A program made the translations under genes and the position numbers. The notes beneath the pieces were generated by a model. The model was given only the letters and a program-made list of their open reading frames with translations. It searched no databases and had not been told where the DNA came from. 64,000 nt of DNA from Priestia filamentosa (GTDB lineage: Bacteria; Bacillota; Bacilli; Bacillales; Bacillaceae_H), in assembly GCF_900177535.1 (NCBI RefSeq), contig NZ_FXAJ01000004.1:124001-188000 (forward strand), read 5' to 3'. This document shows, in pieces, positions 16,598-27,204 of this stretch. Each line of letters opens with the position of its first letter. Position 1 is the first letter of the stretch.

Positions 16598-16903
16598 ATG
16601 GAAGCAAAACGTGAAGAAGTCATCATGGAAGCTCTTGAGAACGTAATTGATCCTGAGTTAGGCGTTGATATTGTAAACTTAGGTTTAGTTTATGGAGTTG
16701 AAGAAGATAAAGGTACAGTATTTGTTACAATGACATTAACCTCTATTGGCTGCCCACTTGCAGGCATGCTTTCAGACCAAGTGAAAACAGCTCTTGGGGC
16801 TGTCGAAGGAGTAGAAGACGTTGAAGTAAATATTGTCTTCGATCCACCTTGGTCAAAAGATCGTATGACTCGCTATGCAAAAATTGCGCTCGGCGTACAA
16901 TAA
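16598..16903 (+). CDS. yitW: MIP18/DUF59 family iron-sulfur assembly factor YitW
   Basis: A 101-residue protein of the MIP18 family: VIDPELGVDIVNLGLVYGVE, then MTLTSIGCPLAG with the conserved Cys (near residue 50) and DPPWSKDRMT near the C-terminus. Such proteins (PaaD/SufT/MIP18-like) act in iron-sulfur cluster maturation. AAGGAGGTAG lies before the ATG. Single gene with its own terminator. Confidence 0.88.
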   Translation: MEAKREEVIMEALENVIDPELGVDIVNLGLVYGVEEDKGTVFVTMTLTSIGCPLAGMLSDQVKTALGAVEGVEDVEVNIVFDPPWSKDRMTRYAKIALGVQ

Positions 16904-16905
16904 AA

Positions 16906-16947
16906 AAAATCCCATTAGGTGTTTAACACACTAGTGGGATTTTTTTC
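16906..16947 (+). terminator. Terminator of yitW
   Basis: AAAAATCCCA...TGGGATTTTT stem with extra pairing inside (TTAGGTG/CACACTAG, imperfect), followed by T7, between yitW and moeA. Confidence 0.85.
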
Positions 16948-16973
16948 TATACATAATAGGGGGGAGTTTATTA

Positions 16974-18221
16974 ATGGTTGAGAGAAGAATACCAGTAAAA
17001 GTTGAAGAAGCTGTACATAAAGTGATGGAGTATATAAAACATGGAGATGTTGAGGAAGTATTATTGAAAGAAGCATGTGGAAGATATTTGGGAGAGAGCA
17101 TCATTGCTACGCATCCTGTTCCACCATTCGACCGCTCACCTTACGACGGTTTTGCAATCCGTGCAGAGGATAGTAAATATGCGACAAGAGAAAATCCTGT
17201 TTCATTTAAAGTAGTAGAAACAATAGGAGCTGGAAAGGTCGCTTCAGCTCCCCTTCAGCCATTTCATGCTGTTCGCATTATGACAGGAGCTCAAATGCCG
17301 GAGGGAGCAGATGCAGTTGTTATGATTGAATTGACTCAATCGTATGTGGAAGAACAACAAACGTTTATGTCTATCAAACGATCATTCGAAGCTGGAGATA
17401 ATATTTCATTTAAAGGAGAAGATGTACAAAAGGGAGAAGTGCTTGTTGAAAAAGGAACAAAGATTAATCCAGGCACTGTAGCTCTTTTAGCAACGTTTGG
17501 TTATTCACAATTACAAGTTATTCAAAAGCCAAGGATTGGAGTATTTGCAACAGGCACAGAACTTTTAAGTGTAAATCAGGAGTTAGAACCAGGAAAAATA
17601 CGAAACAGCAATGCGCCAATGGTATGTGCTCAAATTGAACAAAGCGGTGGGGTAGCAATAGATTTAGGAATATTGGAAGATGATTTCGAAAAATGCTATA
17701 GGGCAGTAGAAGAAGCAATAAACTCCGTTGATTTTCTTATTACAACAGGTGGCGTATCTGTAGGTGATTTTGACTTTCTGCCAGCTATTTATGAAAAACT
17801 AGGTGCAACTGTACTCTTTAATAAAGTAGGCATGAGACCAGGAAGTGTCACAACGGTTGCTGAGCTTGATGGTAAGCTTCTTTTTGGCTTATCTGGAAAT
17901 CCTTCTGCTTGCTACGTTGGGTTTGAGCTTTTTACATATCCAATCATCAAATCGTTTCTTCATAGTAAAAAACCTCACCACAGTGTTGTTAAGGCAACGC
18001 TTGGAAGTGATTTTTTAAAGGCGAACCCTTTTACTCGCTTTGTGAGAACAAGCATCGAATACACAAAAGAAGGATTTGTTGTAAATCCCGCTCGTCTCGA
18101 TAAATCAAATGTTGTATCTTCACTTGCCTTTACAAATGGTTTAACAATCCTTCCAGGAGGAACAAAAGGATTTCAAAAGGGTCAGCAAGTAGATGTTTTA
18201 TTAACTAAAGATACGAATTAA
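16974..18221 (+). CDS. moeA: Molybdopterin molybdenumtransferase MoeA
   Basis: A 415-residue MoeA, which inserts molybdate into adenylated molybdopterin. Motifs in order: VPPFDRSPYDGFAIRAED near 45, MTGAQMPEGADAVVMIE near 103, RIGVFATGTELL near 182, TTGGVSVGDFDFL near 258 and GLSGNPSACYVGFE near 303; the C-terminal beta domain follows. The GGGGGGAG ribosome binding site is about seven bases from ATG. It stands alone, without other moa/mob genes, between yitW and the arginine operon; the rest of the pathway must be elsewhere. Confidence 0.9.
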   Translation: MVERRIPVKVEEAVHKVMEYIKHGDVEEVLLKEACGRYLGESIIATHPVPPFDRSPYDGFAIRAEDSKYATRENPVSFKVVETIGAGKVASAPLQPFHAVRIMTGAQMPEGADAVVMIELTQSYVEEQQTFMSIKRSFEAGDNISFKGEDVQKGEVLVEKGTKINPGTVALLATFGYSQLQVIQKPRIGVFATGTELLSVNQELEPGKIRNSNAPMVCAQIEQSGGVAIDLGILEDDFEKCYRAVEEAINSVDFLITTGGVSVGDFDFLPAIYEKLGATVLFNKVGMRPGSVTTVAELDGKLLFGLSGNPSACYVGFELFTYPIIKSFLHSKKPHHSVVKATLGSDFLKANPFTRFVRTSIEYTKEGFVVNPARLDKSNVVSSLAFTNGLTILPGGTKGFQKGQQVDVLLTKDTN

Positions 18222-18228
18222 TCAAAAC

Positions 18229-18257
18229 GTGCCAGACTTGCTTGGCACGCTTTTTTT
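18229..18257 (+). terminator. Terminator of moeA
   Basis: CGTGCCA (18229-18235) pairs with TGGCACG (18243-18249), seven-base loop, followed by C and T7. Confidence 0.88.
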
Positions 18258-18536
18258 ATGACATGTAAATCATTAAGAATAACAAGGTGCTGAAAAAAGA
18301 GGGTTTAACATATATTAAAAATTGGTATATAGAACGTTGAAGGAATAAAAAATAAAGAAAATTCTAAAAATATAGATTTTTTGTTTTTCTGATTTTAATT
18401 TTTGCTATCTTTTTTGAATAGTTATGGTATATAAATACATGGAGGTGAAAGGGTTTTTAATAAAAATGAGTTAAGATTCTAGTATTAAGACGAATTATGA
18501 AAAGAAAAAGTATTCCGAAATGAATTAAATATACAA
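18258..18536. other. AT-rich intergenic stretch upstream of the argC promoter
   Basis: This 279-base stretch has no convincing gene. It contains an isolated strong ribosome-binding-like sequence (GGAGGTGAAAGGG near 18441-18453) followed by an ATG that runs into a stop after two codons (ATG AGT TAA), and a poor sigma-B-like pair near 18301-18337. It may be remnant or regulatory sequence. Confidence 0.4.
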
Positions 18537-18565
18537 TTGACTTTATTTTTATGCAAAGTTATAAT
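18537..18565 (+). promoter_or_regulatory. Sigma-A promoter of the arginine operon
   Basis: TTGACT (18537-18542), 17-base spacer and TATAAT (18560-18565), 82 bases before the argC start. The leader contains no terminator. Confidence 0.85.
18541..18557. promoter_or_regulatory. Candidate ArgR (AhrC) box over the argC promoter
   Basis: The spacer sequence has the core ATTTTTAT with flanking T and CA, a fair match to the ARG box reverse complement (CTTGAATTTTTATTCATG). Placement between -35 and -10 would give repression by arginine. Inferred from consensus only. Confidence 0.5.
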
Positions 18566-18647
18566 AACAATTAATTCAACTAAGTGTTCTATTCTTTAAC
18601 ATAAATTTAGAGGAAACAGAGCATGCGAACAAAGGAGCATATATAGA

Positions 18648-19715
18648 ATGGATAGCGAAATTCAAGAAAACCAGAAAAAAGTGAAAGTTGGCATTGTTGG
18701 TGCTACAGGATATGGAGGCGTTGAGTTAATTCGTTTACTTGAAGGACACCCTGTGTTTCAAGTGGAAGCTGTTTACTCTTCTTCAAAAGAACAAAAAGAA
18801 GTTCGAGAGGAATACCCTCATCTTGCCCACTATAATTGGTTGCTTGAAAAAATTGACCCCGAAGAGATGGCAAAAAGCGTTGATCTTATATTTACAGCTA
18901 CTCCATCAGGAATCTCAACAACGCTCGTACCACAGCTTATCGAAGCTGGAAACAGAGTCATAGATTTATCAGGAGATTTCCGATTGAAAGAAGAAGGCAT
19001 GTATGAAAAGTGGTATGGGAAAACACCAGGTCCTAAGAAATACATAGATGAAGCGACATATGGACTTGTAGAGTGGTTTTCGGAAGAAGTGAAAGAGAGT
19101 ACTTTTATTTCTAATCCTGGATGTTATCCAACTGCAACGCTTTTAGGTCTCATTCCGGTTGTGAAAGAGCGAATGATTCAGCCTCACTCAATTATTATTG
19201 ATGCAAAATCGGGTCTTTCAGGAGCAGGTCGTTCGCTATCACGAACAGCTCACTACGCAGAAATTAATGAAAATATGAAAATATATAAAGTGAATAAACA
19301 TCAGCATATTCCAGAGATTGAACAAACATTGCACAGATTTGATGACAATATTGGACACGTCACATTCAATCCGCACCTTGTCCCGATGACAAGAGGAATT
19401 ATGTCGACAATATATGCAACAGTAAAAGATGCTACGACTCGTGAAGAACTTTATGATGTGTATAAAAAAGCATACGAAGGTTCAACGTTTGTAAGAGTTC
19501 GTCCTTTAGGTGAGTTCCCAGCAACGAAAGAAGTAAGTGGATCAAATTATTGTGACATTGGAATTGATTACGATGAAAGAACAAATCGGGTAACGATTGT
19601 TTCAGTCATTGACAACCTTGTAAAAGGAGCGGCAGGGCAAGCAATTGAAAATGCAAATATTTTAATGGGGCTAAAAGCAGAGACAGGTTTAGGCTTTCTA
19701 CCTATGTACCCGTAA
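18648..19715 (+). CDS. argC: N-acetyl-gamma-glutamyl-phosphate reductase ArgC
   Basis: A 355-residue NADPH-dependent reductase, third step of arginine synthesis. Nucleotide fold VKVGIVGATGYGGVELIRLL near residues 12-31 and active-site SNPGCYPTATLLGL near 160 (Cys nucleophile) are clear; the His of the DKSGLSGAGR region helix follows. The ATG adds a 10-residue extension (MDSEIQENQK) relative to typical ArgC; AAAGGAG lies ten bases upstream, and no better start is visible. First gene of argCJBD-carAB-argF. Confidence 0.94.
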   Translation: MDSEIQENQKKVKVGIVGATGYGGVELIRLLEGHPVFQVEAVYSSSKEQKEVREEYPHLAHYNWLLEKIDPEEMAKSVDLIFTATPSGISTTLVPQLIEAGNRVIDLSGDFRLKEEGMYEKWYGKTPGPKKYIDEATYGLVEWFSEEVKESTFISNPGCYPTATLLGLIPVVKERMIQPHSIIIDAKSGLSGAGRSLSRTAHYAEINENMKIYKVNKHQHIPEIEQTLHRFDDNIGHVTFNPHLVPMTRGIMSTIYATVKDATTREELYDVYKKAYEGSTFVRVRPLGEFPATKEVSGSNYCDIGIDYDERTNRVTIVSVIDNLVKGAAGQAIENANILMGLKAETGLGFLPMYP

Positions 19716-19746
19716 TAGAATAGAAGGATTCAAGGAGGAGAAAACA

Positions 19747-20979
19747 TTGCTACAAGTTCAGGTAGAACAGAAGATTTATAAATTAGAAGAGGGCTCGCTT
19801 TTAACTCCAAAAGGCTTTTCAGCCGGAGGTGTTCATGCAGGACTTCGTCATGCAAAAAAAGATGTTGGAGTTGTTGTAAGTGAGAAACCAGCAAGCTGCG
19901 CAGCTGTATATACGCAAAATGTATTTCAAGCAGCTCCACTAAAAGTAACGAGAGAAAGTATTGCAGAGGAACAGCTTTTACAAGCGATTATCGTTAATAG
20001 CGCTAATGCAAATGCTTGTACTGGTGAACAAGGATTGAAAGATGCATATGAAATGAGAAAGCTTACCGCACATAAGCTTTCTGTTCCTGAGCACTATGTA
20101 GCAGTCGCTTCGACAGGAGTAATCGGAGAAATGCTGCCGATGGAAAAGGTGCGAAACGGAATTCTTGATGTTACAACAAATCACGGAGTAAACGGAGCGG
20201 AAGATTTTCAAACGGCTATTCTAACAACAGATACGATAATGAAAAAGTCTTGTTATCAATTTGAAATTGATGGGAAAACAGTGACAATCGGTGGAGCTGC
20301 AAAAGGATCAGGTATGATTCATCCAAATATGGCCACAATGCTTGGCTTTGTAACAACAGATGCAAATATTGATAGTGAATTTCTACAAGGTGCTCTTCGT
20401 TCTATTACAGACAACAGTTTTAATCAAATTACAGTTGATGGAGATACGTCAACAAACGATATGGTCCTTGTATTGGCAAATGGTATGGCGGGAAATGAAG
20501 CATTAACAACAGAACATAAAGAATGGTCGACTTTCTATAATGCACTTCAGTTTGTTTGTGAAGATCTTGCTCGTCAAATTGCTAAAGATGGAGAAGGAGC
20601 AACAAAACTGATTGAAGTGAATGTTACAGGAGCAGCTACAAAAGAAGATGCAAACAAAGTGGCGAAATCTGTTATTGGTTCAAATCTTGTAAAGTCAGCT
20701 GTATTTGGATCTGATGCAAACTGGGGTCGAGTTCTTTGTGCAATAGGCTATTCTGGTGCAGATCTTAACCCTGAAACTGTTCATATTGCACTTGGACCAA
20801 TTACAATGCTCGAAAACAGTACACCACAACCTTTTGATGAGGAAGAAGCAACAAAATACCTTGAGAATTCTACTGTTGTCATTCATGTGAATCTCCATAA
20901 TGGAGAAGAAACTGGAAAAGCATGGGGGTGTGACTTAACGTATGACTATGTCAAAATCAATGCTAGCTACAGAACGTAA
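19747..20979 (+). CDS. argJ: Bifunctional glutamate N-acetyltransferase/ornithine acetyltransferase ArgJ
   Basis: A 410-residue ArgJ that recycles acetyl groups between acetylornithine and glutamate. The autocleavage site is in IHPNMATMLGF: cleavage between Ala196 and Thr197 frees the Thr nucleophile and makes alpha and beta chains. Oxyanion-hole residues lie in ASTGVIGEMLPM near 121. The start is TTG (19747) six bases after AAGGAGGAG. It ends inside argB by 38 bases. No argA is present here, as expected with a bifunctional ArgJ. Confidence 0.93.
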   Translation: MLQVQVEQKIYKLEEGSLLTPKGFSAGGVHAGLRHAKKDVGVVVSEKPASCAAVYTQNVFQAAPLKVTRESIAEEQLLQAIIVNSANANACTGEQGLKDAYEMRKLTAHKLSVPEHYVAVASTGVIGEMLPMEKVRNGILDVTTNHGVNGAEDFQTAILTTDTIMKKSCYQFEIDGKTVTIGGAAKGSGMIHPNMATMLGFVTTDANIDSEFLQGALRSITDNSFNQITVDGDTSTNDMVLVLANGMAGNEALTTEHKEWSTFYNALQFVCEDLARQIAKDGEGATKLIEVNVTGAATKEDANKVAKSVIGSNLVKSAVFGSDANWGRVLCAIGYSGADLNPETVHIALGPITMLENSTPQPFDEEEATKYLENSTVVIHVNLHNGEETGKAWGCDLTYDYVKINASYRT

Positions 20980-21784
20980 GGAAAGATCAGTTGTTGTTAT
21001 AAAATGTGGAGGAAGCATTATTAATGAACTAACAGACGATTTTTTTCAAAGTCTTAGCGTGCTAAAACAAAATCATCATGTTGTAATTGTCCATGGCGGG
21101 GGACCGGATATTGCCGAGACTTTGAACGGCTTAAATATTCAAACCGAATTTGTAGAAGGCCTTCGAAAAACGTCTGACGAGGTACTTAACGTTGTTCAAA
21201 TGGTGCTCGGAGGAAAAGTGAATAAAACATTTGTTACAAAACTTTTCAAAAATAAAATCAAAGCAGTCGGTCTTTCCGGATGCGATGGAGCTATTCTACA
21301 AGCAAGGCAAATTCAAGATGGAAAATTAGGATTTGTAGGAGAAGTTAGTCATGTTGAGAGCAACCTCCTTTATAGTCTTCTAGAGCAGGGATATGTTCCT
21401 GTCATCTCATCAATCGGAATGGATGAGAATGGTCAGCTTTTAAATGTAAATGCAGATGTTGCAGCAGGAGCTGTTGCCAAAGGATTACAAGCAGAGCGAT
21501 TGCTTTTTATTACAGATGTAAAAGGTGTTTTAAAAGATGGAGAACTGCTAGAAACGTTAACAGTAAAAGAGGTTGAAAGACTTATTGATGAGCAAGTGAT
21601 TACAGGAGGAATGATTCCGAAAGTAAAAACAGCTGTAAGTGCTTTGTCATCGTCGTTAGAGAATGTTTATATTGCAAGTGGCACATCTTCATTTTGTAAC
21701 GAGCAAGGATTAATTGGAACATCTATAAAATATGACACAAAAAGTAAGGAGTGTAATGATGAGCGCGTTATTTCCAACATATAA
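20942..21784 (+). CDS. argB: Acetylglutamate kinase ArgB
   Basis: A 280-residue amino-acid kinase: [20 protein letters not shown] near the start, IVHGGGPDI near 49, [16 protein letters not shown] near 165 and [18 protein letters not shown] near 220. It phosphorylates N-acetylglutamate. The start is uncertain: three in-frame ATGs (20942, 20948, 20960) lie inside the end of argJ and none has a perfect ribosome binding site; the family usually starts near VVVIKCGG, so the first 6-15 residues may not be translated. The C-terminus overlaps argD by about 26 bases. Confidence 0.9.
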   Translation: MTMSKSMLATERKERSVVVIKCGGSIINELTDDFFQSLSVLKQNHHVVIVHGGGPDIAETLNGLNIQTEFVEGLRKTSDEVLNVVQMVLGGKVNKTFVTKLFKNKIKAVGLSGCDGAILQARQIQDGKLGFVGEVSHVESNLLYSLLEQGYVPVISSIGMDENGQLLNVNADVAAGAVAKGLQAERLLFITDVKGVLKDGELLETLTVKEVERLIDEQVITGGMIPKVKTAVSALSSSLENVYIASGTSSFCNEQGLIGTSIKYDTKSKECNDERVISNI

Positions 21785-22919
21785 TCGATTAGAGCTTGAA
21801 ATTGCACATGGAGAAGGAACGAAAGTAACTGATACAAATGGAAAAACATATCTTGACTTTATATCTGGAATTGCTGTTTGTAACTTAGGTCATCGTCCAC
21901 CTTCTGTGCAAAAAGCGATCGAAGAGCAACTCGAAAAAGTTTGGCACGTTTCCAATCTTTTTCCGGTTTCTCTTCAAGAAGAAGTAGGAGAGCAGCTTGT
22001 TACTCATAGCTGCTGCGATGCTGCTTTTTTCTGTAACAGCGGAGCAGAAGCAAATGAAGCTGCAATTAAGCTAGCACGAAAGTACACTGGACGAACAAAA
22101 GTGATTACATTCAAGCAATCATTTCACGGTCGAACATTTGCCACAATGAGTGCAACAGGGCAAGGAAAAATTCAAGAAGGATTTGGCCCTCTTTTACAAG
22201 AATTTGTTTACCTCCCTTATAACGATAGCGAAGCTTTAGCGAGTGAAATCAATGAGAATGTTGCAGCTGTTATGCTAGAAGTTGTTCAAGGAGAGGGAGG
22301 CGTTCACGCTGCAAATGCTGAGTTTTTACAGAATGTACAAAAGCTTTGCAAAGAGAACGGTTCACTTTTTATTGTTGATGAAGTGCAAACAGGTATCGGA
22401 AGAACAGGAAAACCATTTGCCTATCAGCATTATGATATTGAACCAGATGTAATTACAATTGCAAAAGGGCTTGGAAATGGATTTCCAGTAGGAGCGATGC
22501 TTGGAAAGGGATTCCTCCGTGATACTTTTTCCGTTGGTTCACATGGTACAACATTTGGAGGAAATCCGCTGGCAATGGCAGCTGCAAAAGCTGTCTTGGC
22601 TCAGATTTTTGATGAGGGTTTCTTAACAGAAGTCAATAAAAAAGTAGATTATTTTACAGAGAAATTAGCTGAGAATCTTCAACATATTGAAGAAATTTGC
22701 GAAGTGAGAGGGAAAGGTTTTCTAATTGGAATTGAAACTTCTGTGAATCAAGGAGAGCTTTTAACAAAGCTTCGTGAAAGTGGATTATTAGCTCTACCTG
22801 CAGGACCACAGGTTTTAAGACTTCTTCCACCACTAACTGTCACAACAGAAGAACTGGACGAAGCCATTGAAAAGCTAGAAAAAGTATTTACTGAGATGAC
22901 TACGACAGTAATACAGTAA
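21759..22919 (+). CDS. argD: Acetylornithine aminotransferase ArgD
   Basis: A 386-residue class III PLP aminotransferase. Substrate and PLP-binding motifs: [20 protein letters not shown] near 98, SFHGRTF near 130, [14 protein letters not shown] near 206, and the PLP lysine in [16 protein letters not shown] (Lys236). The ATG at 21759 is preceded by AAGGAG; an ATG directly before it (21756) is also possible. The start lies inside the end of argB. Confidence 0.93.
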   Translation: MSALFPTYNRLELEIAHGEGTKVTDTNGKTYLDFISGIAVCNLGHRPPSVQKAIEEQLEKVWHVSNLFPVSLQEEVGEQLVTHSCCDAAFFCNSGAEANEAAIKLARKYTGRTKVITFKQSFHGRTFATMSATGQGKIQEGFGPLLQEFVYLPYNDSEALASEINENVAAVMLEVVQGEGGVHAANAEFLQNVQKLCKENGSLFIVDEVQTGIGRTGKPFAYQHYDIEPDVITIAKGLGNGFPVGAMLGKGFLRDTFSVGSHGTTFGGNPLAMAAAKAVLAQIFDEGFLTEVNKKVDYFTEKLAENLQHIEEICEVRGKGFLIGIETSVNQGELLTKLRESGLLALPAGPQVLRLLPPLTVTTEELDEAIEKLEKVFTEMTTTVIQ

Positions 22920-22930
22920 TGAAAAGAGTA

Positions 22931-22967
22931 AAAGGTTTGATTGTTCTTTACATCAGACCTTCTTTTT
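22931..22967 (+). terminator. Intra-operon terminator between argD and carA
   Basis: Stem AAGGTTTGA (22932-22940)/TCAGACCTT (22953-22961), one G-T pair, 12-base loop, followed by C and T5. It probably ends part of the argCJBD transcript, while carA has its own operator just downstream. Confidence 0.6.
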
Positions 22968-22995
22968 AGAATAAGCTTGTATAAAAATACTTGAA

Positions 22996-23013
22996 AAGAA
23001 ATAATTATTCATG
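22996..23013. promoter_or_regulatory. Candidate ArgR (AhrC) box upstream of carA
   Basis: On the minus strand CATGAATAATTATTTCTT matches the B. subtilis ARG box CATGAATAAAAATTCAAG at the first nine bases and at most of the A/T core. It lies 12 bases before the carA ATG, so it would act as an operator over the start region. Confidence 0.5.
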
Positions 23014-23024
23014 AGAGGTGCATT

Positions 23025-24095
23025 ATGAAGGGCTATCTTCATTTAGAAAACGGAGAAACATTTACTGGAGAGCTAGCTAAAACATCAGCAAAGCAAAATG
23101 TAGGAGGCGAAATTGTCTTCTTCACCGGAATGACGGGCTATCAGGAAGTACTAACAGATCCTTCTTACAAAGATCAAATTATTGTGTTCACGTATCCGCT
23201 TATTGGCAATTATGGAATCAACAAAGAAGATTTTGAAAGTAAGAAGCCTCACGTGTCTGCTGTTGTGGTATATGAAAGTAAAACGAGTAAATACCATTAT
23301 GAAGCTAATTACTCATTAGAGGAATATTTAAAAAAATGGGATATTCCACTTATTAAACACGTTGATACAAGAGCGGTTGTGAAGAGAATTCGTAGACAAG
23401 GAACAATGGGAGCAACGATTGCAACAGAAGCAGCTGTTGTGAATCCGTTAAAAGAAGGAAAGCAAATTCAAGCTGTATCTGTTGAACAGTTCGAAACAAT
23501 TGGGGAAGGAAAGCGACACGTCGTGTTGATGGATTTTGGCTTTAAAAAATCTATTTTGGATTCTCTTCTGGAGAAAGATTGTAAAGTAACGATTGCTCCG
23601 TACAATACCACAAAAGAGCAAATTGAAGCCCTCAAGCCAGATGGAGTTGTGCTTTCTAATGGACCAGGAGATCCTGTTCAAATGAATCCACAACTTTCAC
23701 ATTTAAAGGAAATCGTATCATCATACCCAACCCTCGGCATTTGTATGGGTCATCAGCTTATCGGATTGACTTTTGGTGCATTAACTAAAAAACTTACATT
23801 TGGTCATCGTGGAGCAAATCAGCCTGTAATTGATTTGAAAACAAAGCGCGTCGTTATGACATCTCAAAATCATAGCTATGTTGTGGATGAACAAAGTCTA
23901 GAAAATACAGAACTACAAGTTCGCTTTAAAAATGTAAACGACAAATCTGTTGAAGGATTAGCACATAAGAAGTTACCTGTCATTTCGGTACAATATCATC
24001 CAGAAGCACATCCAGGACCAAGTGAAAGTAACTACATTTTTGATGAATTTTTAACACTTATGAAAGAAGCAGGGAGAGAGAAAGCATATGCCTAA
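23025..24095 (+). CDS. carA: Carbamoyl-phosphate synthase (arginine-specific) small subunit CarA
   Basis: A 356-residue glutaminase subunit. The N-terminal domain begins MKGYLHLENGETFTGEL; the class I amidotransferase domain has GVVLSNGPGDP near 208, catalytic Cys in LGICMGHQLI (near 240) and His/Glu in VQYHPEAHPGP near 324. It supplies ammonia to CarB for carbamoyl phosphate. The GAGAGGTGC precedes ATG. The stop overlaps carB by eight bases. The arginine-specific set is inferred from linkage to argF. Confidence 0.93.
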   Translation: MKGYLHLENGETFTGELAKTSAKQNVGGEIVFFTGMTGYQEVLTDPSYKDQIIVFTYPLIGNYGINKEDFESKKPHVSAVVVYESKTSKYHYEANYSLEEYLKKWDIPLIKHVDTRAVVKRIRRQGTMGATIATEAAVVNPLKEGKQIQAVSVEQFETIGEGKRHVVLMDFGFKKSILDSLLEKDCKVTIAPYNTTKEQIEALKPDGVVLSNGPGDPVQMNPQLSHLKEIVSSYPTLGICMGHQLIGLTFGALTKKLTFGHRGANQPVIDLKTKRVVMTSQNHSYVVDEQSLENTELQVRFKNVNDKSVEGLAHKKLPVISVQYHPEAHPGPSESNYIFDEFLTLMKEAGREKAYA

Positions 24096-27000
24096 AGATA
24101 CAACATTAACCACAATACTAGTCATCGGTTCTGGTCCGATTGTAATTGGGCAAGCAGCAGAATTTGATTATTCAGGGGCTCAAGCTTGCTTATCTCTAAA
24201 AGAAGAAGGATACAGAGTTATTCTTTTAAATAACAATCCAGCTACAATTATGACTGATAATCATATTGCAGATAAAGTATATTTTGAGCCTTTAACAGTA
24301 AGCTCTGTTGAGAAAATTATTGAAAAAGAACAGCCAGAAGGTCTTCTTGCTACACTTGGAGGTCAAACAGGACTAAACTTAGCATTGAACCTTGATGAAC
24401 AAGGAATTCCAGAGAAGTACGGAGTACGCCTCCTTGGAACGCCTATTGAATCTATTCAAAAAGGAGAGAGTCGTGAGAAATTCCGCGCCCTTATGAAAGA
24501 GTTAAATGAGCCTGTTCCTGAAAGTGAAATCGTAACAACGGTTGAAGAAGCAGTAGCGTTTTCTGAGAAAATTGACTTTCCTCTTATTGTAAGACCAGCT
24601 TATACGCTTGGAGGAACAGGAGGCGGAATTGCTCATACACTTCAAGATCTCAAAACACTAACAGAAAGTGGTCTTCGTGAAAGTGCTATTTCACAGTGCT
24701 TAATAGAGAAAAGCATTGCGGGGTTTAAAGAAGTAGAATATGAAGTTATGCGTGATTACAAAAATACGTGTATTACGGTTTGTAATATGGAAAATATCGA
24801 CCCTGTTGGCGTTCATACAGGTGATTCTGTTGTTGTTGCTCCGTCTCAAACGCTCACAGATGTGGAGTATCACATGCTTCGTACTGCATCAATTAAAATC
24901 ATCTCAGCACTTGGAATTGTAGGAGGCTGTAATATTCAGTTTGCTCTTGATCCAAATAGCAAGCAGTACTATCTCATTGAGGTGAACCCACGTGTGAGTC
25001 GCTCTTCAGCACTTGCTTCAAAAGCAACAGGATATCCAATTGCCAAAATTGCAGCAAAACTCTCTGTTGGTTACAGCTTAGATGAAATCTTAAATCCTGT
25101 AACAGGAACAACATATGCAAGCTTTGAACCTGCTCTTGATTATGTAGTAACAAAAGTACCTCGTTTTCCGTTTGATAAATTTATGGAAGCAGACCGTTCA
25201 CTTGGAACACAAATGAAAGCAACAGGAGAAGTAATGGCAATTGACCGTAACTTTGAACGAAGCTTCCAAAAAGCCCTTTACTCACTTGAAATGGATAATG
25301 ATGGAATGGTCCTTCCTTCTCTTGCACATAAAAGTGAAGATGAGCTTGTTGAGCTTATCTTAGCTCAAACAGATGAGCGCCTATTCGGTATTATTGAACT
25401 ATTGCGTCGCGGTTTTGATGGGAATAGAATTCATGAATTAACAAAAATTGATTTATTTTTCATTGATCATTTCCACCATCTTGTTCAGTTAGAGGAACAG
25501 CTTACAGAGACAACGCTCGAAAAAGTTGAAGAAGATTTGTTTAAACTTGCAAAAGAAAAAGGATTTTCAGACGCAATGCTTGCCCATGTGTGGGATACAA
25601 CTGAATCTGTTGTACGAGCAAAACGTAAGGAAAAAGGAATCATACCAAGCTACAAAATGGTCGATACATGTGCAGCAGAGTTTGCTTCTGAAACAGCCTA
25701 CTATTATTCAAGCTATTTTGGCGAAACAGAAACAATCCCTTCTTCAAAGAAAAAAATTGCTATCATTGGTTCAGGTCCTATCCGTATTGGTCAAGGAGTT
25801 GAATTTGACTACAGCTCTGTTCACGGGGTATTGGCACTTGAAAAAGCAGGATATGAAACAATTTTAATTAACAATAACCCAGAGACAGTAAGTACAGACT
25901 TTGAACTTGCTGATCGCTTATACTTTGAACCATTGACTGTTGAAGATGTATTAAATGTGTTAGAAGCAGAAGGGACAATGGATGTTATTGTTCAATATGG
26001 TGGTCAGACAGCTATTTCCCTTGTGGATGGGTTAACAGAAGCTGGCGTTTCTATTCTTGGCGTTGGTAAAGAAGTAATTGATGCACTCGAAGATCGTGAC
26101 CAGTTTTATAAGCTTCTTCAAAAACTAAATATTCCACATATTCAAGGGGAAATGGCAGCAAATGAAGAAGAGCTTGTTCATAAGGCAAAGCAAATTGGAT
26201 TCCCTGTCCTGATTCGCCCATCTTTTGTAATTGGCGGAAGAGGAATGATGACAATCTATAATGAAGAAGAGCTTGAAAAGTGTTTGGCTAAAGTTCATCC
26301 AACACATTATCCAATTTTGATCGATCGTTATTTGAAAACAACAGAAGTTGAAATTGATGCGGTATGTGATGGAGAAAATGTTGTGATTCCAACAATTGTA
26401 GAGCATGTTGAAAAAGCAGGTGTCCACTCTGGTGATAGCTATGCATGGTTGCCGGCTCAAAGTTTATCAGAAAAAGAAAAAGCATACATTGTAGATTATG
26501 CAGAGAAAATTTCAAAAGAAGTCGGTTATAAGGGGATTATGAACATTCAATATATTGTGCAAGATGGAACTGTTTATGTATTGGAAGTAAATCCACGAGC
26601 AAGTCGAACAGTACCACTTGTAAGTAAAGTTACAGGCGTTTCCCTTATTTCACTTTCAACAGATGTATTGCTCGGGAAATTATTGACGGATCTTTGTGAA
26701 GAAACAGGATTATTGTCCGATATTCCATATAAAGTGCTAAAATTCCCTGTCTTTTCGACAACGAAAATCTCTGGCGTTGATCCGCATGTTGGACCTGAAA
26801 TGAAGTCAACAGGTGAAGGAGTTGCCATCGCAGCTACTGCAGAAGAAGCAGCATATAAAGTGTTTAAAAGCTATCTTGAGATTCATGATAAGGGCACAGA
26901 AATTTATGTGGACAGCAGTGATATTCCAGAGCTTCTTACTCAGAAAGCGAAAGAAGCAGGTGTCAAGCTTGTAACAGAAGGCGCTATAGAAGATTGGGCT

Positions 27001-27204
27001 AAAGGAGAGTCCGCTCTATTATTTTTAAGCTTAAAGGATATTTCAGAAGGAAAAGAGAATCGTTTAAAAGCTTTAAAACATGGCTTGTTTGTTATGAATG
27101 AGTTAGAGACGTGCTTTGTCTTTTTGCAAGGATATAGTCATCAAAACTATACAGTGCAGTCGCTTCAAGAATGGCAAAATGAGAGAGAAGAGGTTGGTGC
27201 ATAA
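24088..27204 (+). CDS. carB: Carbamoyl-phosphate synthase (arginine-specific) large subunit CarB
   Basis: A 1038-residue synthase made of two homologous ATP-grasp halves. First half: [19 protein letters not shown] near 20, [13 protein letters not shown] near 90, [12 protein letters not shown] near 170 and [20 protein letters not shown] near 300; second half: [14 protein letters not shown] near 568, [12 protein letters not shown] near 711 and [19 protein letters not shown] near 833. The C-terminal region (about 910 onward) is a shortened MGS-like domain, shorter than in pyrimidine-type PyrAB. It makes carbamoyl phosphate for ArgF. Its TAA overlaps argF's ATG. Confidence 0.93.
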   Translation: MPKDTTLTTILVIGSGPIVIGQAAEFDYSGAQACLSLKEEGYRVILLNNNPATIMTDNHIADKVYFEPLTVSSVEKIIEKEQPEGLLATLGGQTGLNLALNLDEQGIPEKYGVRLLGTPIESIQKGESREKFRALMKELNEPVPESEIVTTVEEAVAFSEKIDFPLIVRPAYTLGGTGGGIAHTLQDLKTLTESGLRESAISQCLIEKSIAGFKEVEYEVMRDYKNTCITVCNMENIDPVGVHTGDSVVVAPSQTLTDVEYHMLRTASIKIISALGIVGGCNIQFALDPNSKQYYLIEVNPRVSRSSALASKATGYPIAKIAAKLSVGYSLDEILNPVTGTTYASFEPALDYVVTKVPRFPFDKFMEADRSLGTQMKATGEVMAIDRNFERSFQKALYSLEMDNDGMVLPSLAHKSEDELVELILAQTDERLFGIIELLRRGFDGNRIHELTKIDLFFIDHFHHLVQLEEQLTETTLEKVEEDLFKLAKEKGFSDAMLAHVWDTTESVVRAKRKEKGIIPSYKMVDTCAAEFASETAYYYSSYFGETETIPSSKKKIAIIGSGPIRIGQGVEFDYSSVHGVLALEKAGYETILINNNPETVSTDFELADRLYFEPLTVEDVLNVLEAEGTMDVIVQYGGQTAISLVDGLTEAGVSILGVGKEVIDALEDRDQFYKLLQKLNIPHIQGEMAANEEELVHKAKQIGFPVLIRPSFVIGGRGMMTIYNEEELEKCLAKVHPTHYPILIDRYLKTTEVEIDAVCDGENVVIPTIVEHVEKAGVHSGDSYAWLPAQSLSEKEKAYIVDYAEKISKEVGYKGIMNIQYIVQDGTVYVLEVNPRASRTVPLVSKVTGVSLISLSTDVLLGKLLTDLCEETGLLSDIPYKVLKFPVFSTTKISGVDPHVGPEMKSTGEGVAIAATAEEAAYKVFKSYLEIHDKGTEIYVDSSDIPELLTQKAKEAGVKLVTEGAIEDWAKGESALLFLSLKDISEGKENRLKALKHGLFVMNELETCFVFLQGYSHQNYTVQSLQEWQNEREEVGA

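Noticed and set aside
18301-18340. Possible sigma-B promoter (GTTTAA ... TGGTAT) upstream of argC
   Set aside because: The -10 is imperfect, no gene follows within a sensible distance, and a clear sigma-A promoter is closer to argC.
24088-27204. Several open frames antisense to carB and other long genes
   Set aside because: They lack ribosome binding sites and protein-like composition and follow from the codon bias of the true genes.
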